Positions 6,391 to 8,444 of a stretch of DNA of 8,444 nucleotides are shown one piece after another. The notes beneath the pieces were generated by a model. The model was not told the origin of the DNA. It did not search any database and worked only from the letters and a program-made list of their open reading frames with translations. This DNA is from Opitutaceae bacterium (GTDB lineage Bacteria; Verrucomicrobiota; Verrucomicrobiia; Opitutales; Opitutaceae): contig JADLBI010000051.1 of assembly GCA_020847775.1 (NCBI GenBank), positions 1-8,444 on the forward strand, given 5' to 3'. The position numbers and the translations under genes were made by a program. Numbering within the stretch: the stretch's first letter is position 1; the number at the start of each line of letters is the position of its first letter.

Positions 6391-6587
6391 CCGCGCTCGC
6401 CGATCCCGCCGCCGAGACCGATTTGCGCGCACGCATCGCCGCCCTGCGCGCCGAGATTGCCCGCGCCGAGGCCAAGCTACCACGCGCCCGCGCGGCCATT
6501 ACCGCACGCAGAGAAACTTTAATTCGGTTGGAGACCCGGCTTGCCCTTGGCAGTCCGCGCTCCGCCCTTGCCGCTCATGCACAATGA
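6387..6587 (+). CDS. small coiled-coil protein
   Basis: A 66-residue protein starting at an ATGA overlap with the gene before it. Residues 11-54 form an almost uninterrupted Ala/Arg/Glu/Leu helix with heptad spacing of Leu/Ile (RIAALRAEIARAEAKLPRAR and onward), broken only by one proline near 35. It is therefore probably an oligomerising helical protein. It is not recognisable as a known family. Its position between two replication-type genes, with overlap on both sides, suggests it acts with them, for example as a dimerisation or loader partner. It is cytoplasmic, with no signal or membrane segment. The overlaps and codon use make it a believable gene despite its size. Confidence 0.65.
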   Translation: MTALADPAAETDLRARIAALRAEIARAEAKLPRARAAITARRETLIRLETRLALGSPRSALAAHAQ

Positions 6588-7356
6588 CCCACCCCCCGCG
6601 TGCCGCAGGACGAAGGACGGCCCCTTTTGCTGGCAGTCGAAAGCCGTCCGCCGATTCATCCGCGAGCGTTTCGCACCCACACGCGACATAGGGACCGCGC
6701 TGTTGGTTTACGACGCTTTGTCCGAAATCGCCAGCGACGAACGAAGCGAAACGTTCGTTACTACGCAGACATGGATTGCGTTTATTGCCGGAGTTTCGTC
6801 CCGCACCGTGTTTGCTCATCTACAAACCTTCACCGAGTTGGGACTAGTGCATATCGTCACGCCGACCATGCGCGCGCCGAGCACTTACACCTTAATCCCG
6901 TTTCGCAACCAGTGCGAAACGTTTCGCAACGCCGGGATTATCGCGCCAGTGCGAACATCAGAAGAATCCCCGAAGAATAAGGAAGAATTTCAGAAGAATC
7001 TCTCTGCGGCCCCGGCTGAGCCGGGCCGCGATAGGACACAAGACACGCTCTTTGAAGCCCTCTGCCTGTCCATGCGCTACGATTCCACCCGGTTGACCAA
7101 ATCGGAACGTGCCGGGATTGATCGTGCTTTGCGTGAAATCCGCCAAGCCGAGCCTAACCTGCGCCCCGAAGAACTCCGCTACCGAGCAAACAACTACGGC
7201 ACACACTTTCCGCGTGCCGCACTTACCCCGCGCGCGATAGCCACGCACTGGAATCTTTGTCACCAGCCTAAAGCTGCGCATCACGGTGGCGCAGTGCCGT
7301 GGCAACGGCAAAGTGGCGGGGCGATAGGCCCGCCCGCGACCGAGGGCGGATTCTGA
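6577..7356 (+). CDS. winged-helix replication initiator-like protein
   Basis: A 259-residue protein in two parts joined by a hydrophilic linker. Residues about 37-105 form a winged helix (ALLVYDALSEIA, then TTQTWIAFIAGVSSRTVFAHLQTFTELGLV and a wing with STYTL), as in plasmid and phage replication proteins. The linker 108-150 is charged (EESPKNKEEFQKN). Residues 155-228 form a helical domain ending in AALTPRAIATHWNLC, resembling the C-terminal helicase-loader-facing domains of phage replisome organisers. Dyad repeats and four GAAGAAT repeats lie in the DNA of the linker, as in lambda gene O, so it probably binds its own gene as the origin. The ATG at 6577 overlaps the previous gene by 11 bp and lacks a ribosome site. 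An in-frame TTG at 6541 has GGAG 7 nt before it and would add 12 residues. A function as a transcription factor alone is less likely. Confidence 0.78.
   Translation: MHNDPPPACRRTKDGPFCWQSKAVRRFIRERFAPTRDIGTALLVYDALSEIASDERSETFVTTQTWIAFIAGVSSRTVFAHLQTFTELGLVHIVTPTMRAPSTYTLIPFRNQCETFRNAGIIAPVRTSEESPKNKEEFQKNLSAAPAEPGRDRTQDTLFEALCLSMRYDSTRLTKSERAGIDRALREIRQAEPNLRPEELRYRANNYGTHFPRAALTPRAIATHWNLCHQPKAAHHGGAVPWQRQSGGAIGPPATEGGF
6900..6999. other. candidate replication origin inside the initiator gene
   Basis: Two blocks. The first (6900-6956) holds inverted 8-mers: GTTTCGCA at 6900, TGCGAAAC at 6913, GTTTCGCA at 6921 and a shortened TGCGAAC at 6950; the middle two abut to form a perfect 16-bp palindrome. 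The second block (6961-6999) has GAAGAAT at 6961, 6972, 6982 and 6993, a spacing of 11, 10 and 11 bp that matches the helical repeat, in a purine-rich top strand. By hand count 6957-7005 is about 39% GC within a much GC-richer element. The repeats fall in different codon phases (CCAGTGCGAA as Q-C-E and P-V-R; GAAGAAT as EE or KN), so they are constrained as DNA rather than as protein. The arrangement of dyad iterons then an asymmetric AT-richer tract is that of lambda ori in gene O. Confidence 0.6.
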
Positions 7357-7382
7357 GCGCTAGGCACACCCGCCGCGTGCTC

Positions 7383-7435
7383 AAGGAATCTTTTTCGACG
7401 ACCCATTCGCGAGGGGTGTCCCGACCTACCCACAG
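7383..7435. repeat. 53-bp diverged direct repeat, copy 1
   Basis: Starts with AAGGAATCTTTT and ends with GGGGTGTCCCGACCTACCC plus ACAG; the middle differs from copy 2, which lies exactly 113 bp downstream in the same orientation. It sits in the only longer gap between genes of the element (7357-7569). Possible roles are packaging or origin site, regulatory sites for the TerS-like gene, or a REP-like interspersed repeat of the host genus. Small reading frames across the gap on both strands are not convincing, because the two copies fall in different phases. Confidence 0.7.
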
Positions 7436-7495
7436 CAAAAGGGACTGCTCTCGCAAACCCGCTTCAATTAAAAGAGTGCCCCCTACCGCGCGGCC

Positions 7496-7548
7496 AAGGA
7501 ATCTTTTCCCGCCAAGCTCGCCGATGGGGTGTCCCGACCTACCCGCAG
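7496..7548. repeat. 53-bp diverged direct repeat, copy 2
   Basis: Shares the terminal boxes AAGGAATCTTTT and GGGGTGTCCCGACCTACCC with copy 1, and differs in one base of the final four (GCAG instead of ACAG) and in much of the middle 15 bases. It ends 21 bp before the TerS-like start codon. Conservation of the ends with a variable centre suggests two binding boxes at a fixed distance rather than a recent duplication. Confidence 0.7.
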
Positions 7549-7569
7549 TTTTTACGACCGACCTAAAGC

Positions 7570-8040
7570 ATGAAATCCGCAACCGATCTGCTCCCATCTA
7601 GGCGAGCCCTAGCTCGAGAACTTGGCGTTGACGAAAAAAGCCTGCGCCAATGGGAGAGGCTACCGGGCGCGCCCCAAGACCGCGATCCCGCCATATGGCG
7701 CGCCTTCATCGAAGAGCACGACCTTGGCGTCACAAGTGGCGCATCACCTGAGCTGCGCGCCCTCCGCGCCGAGAAAATGGCGGTTGAGACGCGGCTCCTG
7801 AAGCTGAAGGAAAGGCAGCAGGAAGGCCGCACGGCGGACATTGAGGCGGTCCGCGATTACCTGACCAAGCTAGGCGCGAAGTTCGATCTTCTGCTCACGC
7901 AGAAAGTGGAGACCGAACTACCGGCGCGGGTAGTCGGCAAAGACATCGTTGCGGCCCGCGCGGAATGCCGCGCCGTGCACGATGAAATCCGCGAAATCGT
8001 GAACGCCGGGTTCAGCGAATGGGATCCGAAGAACAACTAA
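7570..8040 (+). CDS. phage small terminase (Nu1/TerS)-like protein
   Basis: A 156-residue protein, the usual size for a small terminase. Residues 7-45 form a Nu1-type helix-turn-helix (LPSRRALARELGVDEKSLRQWERLPGAP followed by DPAIW). Residues 57-90 form a long amphipathic helix rich in Lys/Glu/Arg (SPELRALRAEKMAVETRLLK and onward). The rest is helical, including LPARVVGKD and a closing helix before GFSEWDP, as expected for the oligomerisation part of TerS. Small terminases recognise the packaging site and hand DNA to the large subunit TerL. No TerL is present, so TerS alone would redirect a helper phage's packaging machinery, as in phage-inducible chromosomal islands. The ATG at 7570 has no good ribosome site. 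It is the last gene before attR. A general HTH regulator with a coiled coil is the alternative. Confidence 0.75.
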   Translation: MKSATDLLPSRRALARELGVDEKSLRQWERLPGAPQDRDPAIWRAFIEEHDLGVTSGASPELRALRAEKMAVETRLLKLKERQQEGRTADIEAVRDYLTKLGAKFDLLLTQKVETELPARVVGKDIVAARAECRAVHDEIREIVNAGFSEWDPKNN

Positions 8041-8090
8041 CCTCCGCGCACGCTACGCCCCTCCGCGTCATGCCTGATTCTTGGCAAACT

Positions 8091-8119
8091 GTTAGTGTTT
8101 TGGCCCCTTTTTGTTAGTG
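8091..8119. promoter_or_regulatory. pair of GTTAGTG repeats, candidate integrase arm sites (right)
   Basis: GTTAGTG at 8091-8097 and 8113-8119, 22 bp apart (about two helical turns) and each followed within a few bases by TTTTGG. They match the two copies at the left end and lie in the non-coding stretch 8041-8181, between the last gene and attR. Confidence 0.5.
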
Positions 8120-8142
8120 CTGTTTTGGAATTTCCCAAAGAA

Positions 8143-8175
8143 AAACCCCGGTAAGTTATTAGTTTACCGGGGTTT
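8143..8175 (-). terminator. element-borne terminator for tRNA-Gly
   Basis: A perfect 12-bp stem (AAACCCCGGTAA and its complement) with a 9-nt loop. On the minus strand the stem runs into five T residues (A-run 8141-8145), directly after the tRNA 3' end. On the plus strand the 3' arm ends in TTTC, so it may also stop rightward transcription from the element. It lies inside the element and replaces the original tRNA terminator now stranded beyond attL. Confidence 0.85.
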
Positions 8176-8184
8176 CTGTAGAAA

Positions 8185-8260
<76 letters not shown>

Positions 8261-8274
8261 AGAGCAGGTTGCGG

Positions 8275-8302
8275 AACTTAGAACCGCCGACGCCTTCGTC
8301 AA
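8275..8302 (-). promoter_or_regulatory. putative sigma-70-type promoter of tRNA-Gly
   Basis: On the minus strand TTGACG (8302-8297) is a 5 of 6 match to the -35 box. After a 16-bp spacer it is followed by TAAGTT (8280-8275), a weaker -10. The predicted start falls about 6-8 bp before the tRNA 5' end, a normal short leader, and an A-rich stretch lies upstream of the -35. Nothing else supportable is seen between 8303 and 8444. Confidence 0.5.
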
Positions 8303-8444
8303 CGACTATTTTCAGATGTATTTTCCCGGCTCAGCGATCGTGGGCATGGCCAGTCGCTGGGGGACGGATTCGCGCGGGCGTGGCTAGGCGGGCTAATGGA
8401 GCCGCGCGCAATACGAGGCGGCTCTTCAGAGTTGTTCCAAAGCA

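Noticed and set aside
7383..7548. CRISPR array or tandem repeat array
   Set aside because: Only two diverged copies, 113 bp apart, with no cas genes.
7268..7601. Small open frames on both strands covering the 53-bp repeats
   Set aside because: The repeats appear in different phases of the same frame, there is no ribosome site, and composition is not protein-like.
8399..8424. 7-bp GAGCCGC/GCGGCTC hairpin near the right edge
   Set aside because: Long loop, no T-run and no gene visible to terminate; chance is plausible at this GC content.

Overview
The window is a GC-rich bacterial chromosome segment carrying a small integrated mobile element of about 5.05 kb. The GC-rich coding style, the left-handed beta-helix acyltransferase beside trpS, and the look of the element's replication-type genes recall Verrucomicrobiota, perhaps Opitutales/Opitutaceae. 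That is an impression from family resemblance, not a search result.

Left chromosomal flank (1-3129). Three genes lie on the minus strand. A Gfo/Idh/MocA-type oxidoreductase (1963-2997) is followed in its direction by a LbetaH (GlmU-like) acyltransferase-fold protein (1096-1776) and tryptophanyl-tRNA synthetase trpS (92-1057). The 186-bp gap upstream of the LbetaH/trpS pair holds two identical 21-bp perfect palindromes 45 bp apart, almost certainly a paired operator. A strong minus-strand hairpin terminator (3098-3124) sits between the oxidoreductase and the element. It was probably the original terminator of the tRNA-Gly gene that is now 5 kb away.

Mobile element (3130-8214). A 33-bp exact direct repeat (3130-3162 and 8182-8214) marks attL and attR. 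The right copy is the 3' end of an intact tRNA-Gly(GCC) gene on the minus strand (8185-8260). Inside are seven plus-strand genes: a tyrosine recombinase, an unknown protein overlapping it by 4 bp, an AlpA/excisionase-like small protein, a replication-type N-terminal-domain protein, a 66-aa coiled coil, a winged-helix replication-initiator-like protein, and a protein resembling phage small terminase (Nu1/TerS). There are no capsid, tail, lysis or large-terminase genes. The plan of integrase, small regulator, replication genes and lone TerS is that of a phage satellite, although a decayed prophage or another small integrative element is possible.

The initiator-like gene contains, in the stretch coding for its interdomain linker, a cluster of inverted 8-mers followed by four GAAGAAT repeats spaced 10-11 bp in a purine-rich, locally AT-richer tract. 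This resembles the replication origin inside gene O of phage lambda. The element also carries GTTAGTG repeats at both ends (candidate integrase arm sites), two hairpins around the excisionase-like gene that share TGCCCGGCG, a pair of diverged 53-bp direct repeats before the TerS-like gene, and its own terminator for the tRNA it interrupts.

Right flank (8261-8444) has a plausible tRNA promoter on the minus strand and nothing else I can support.
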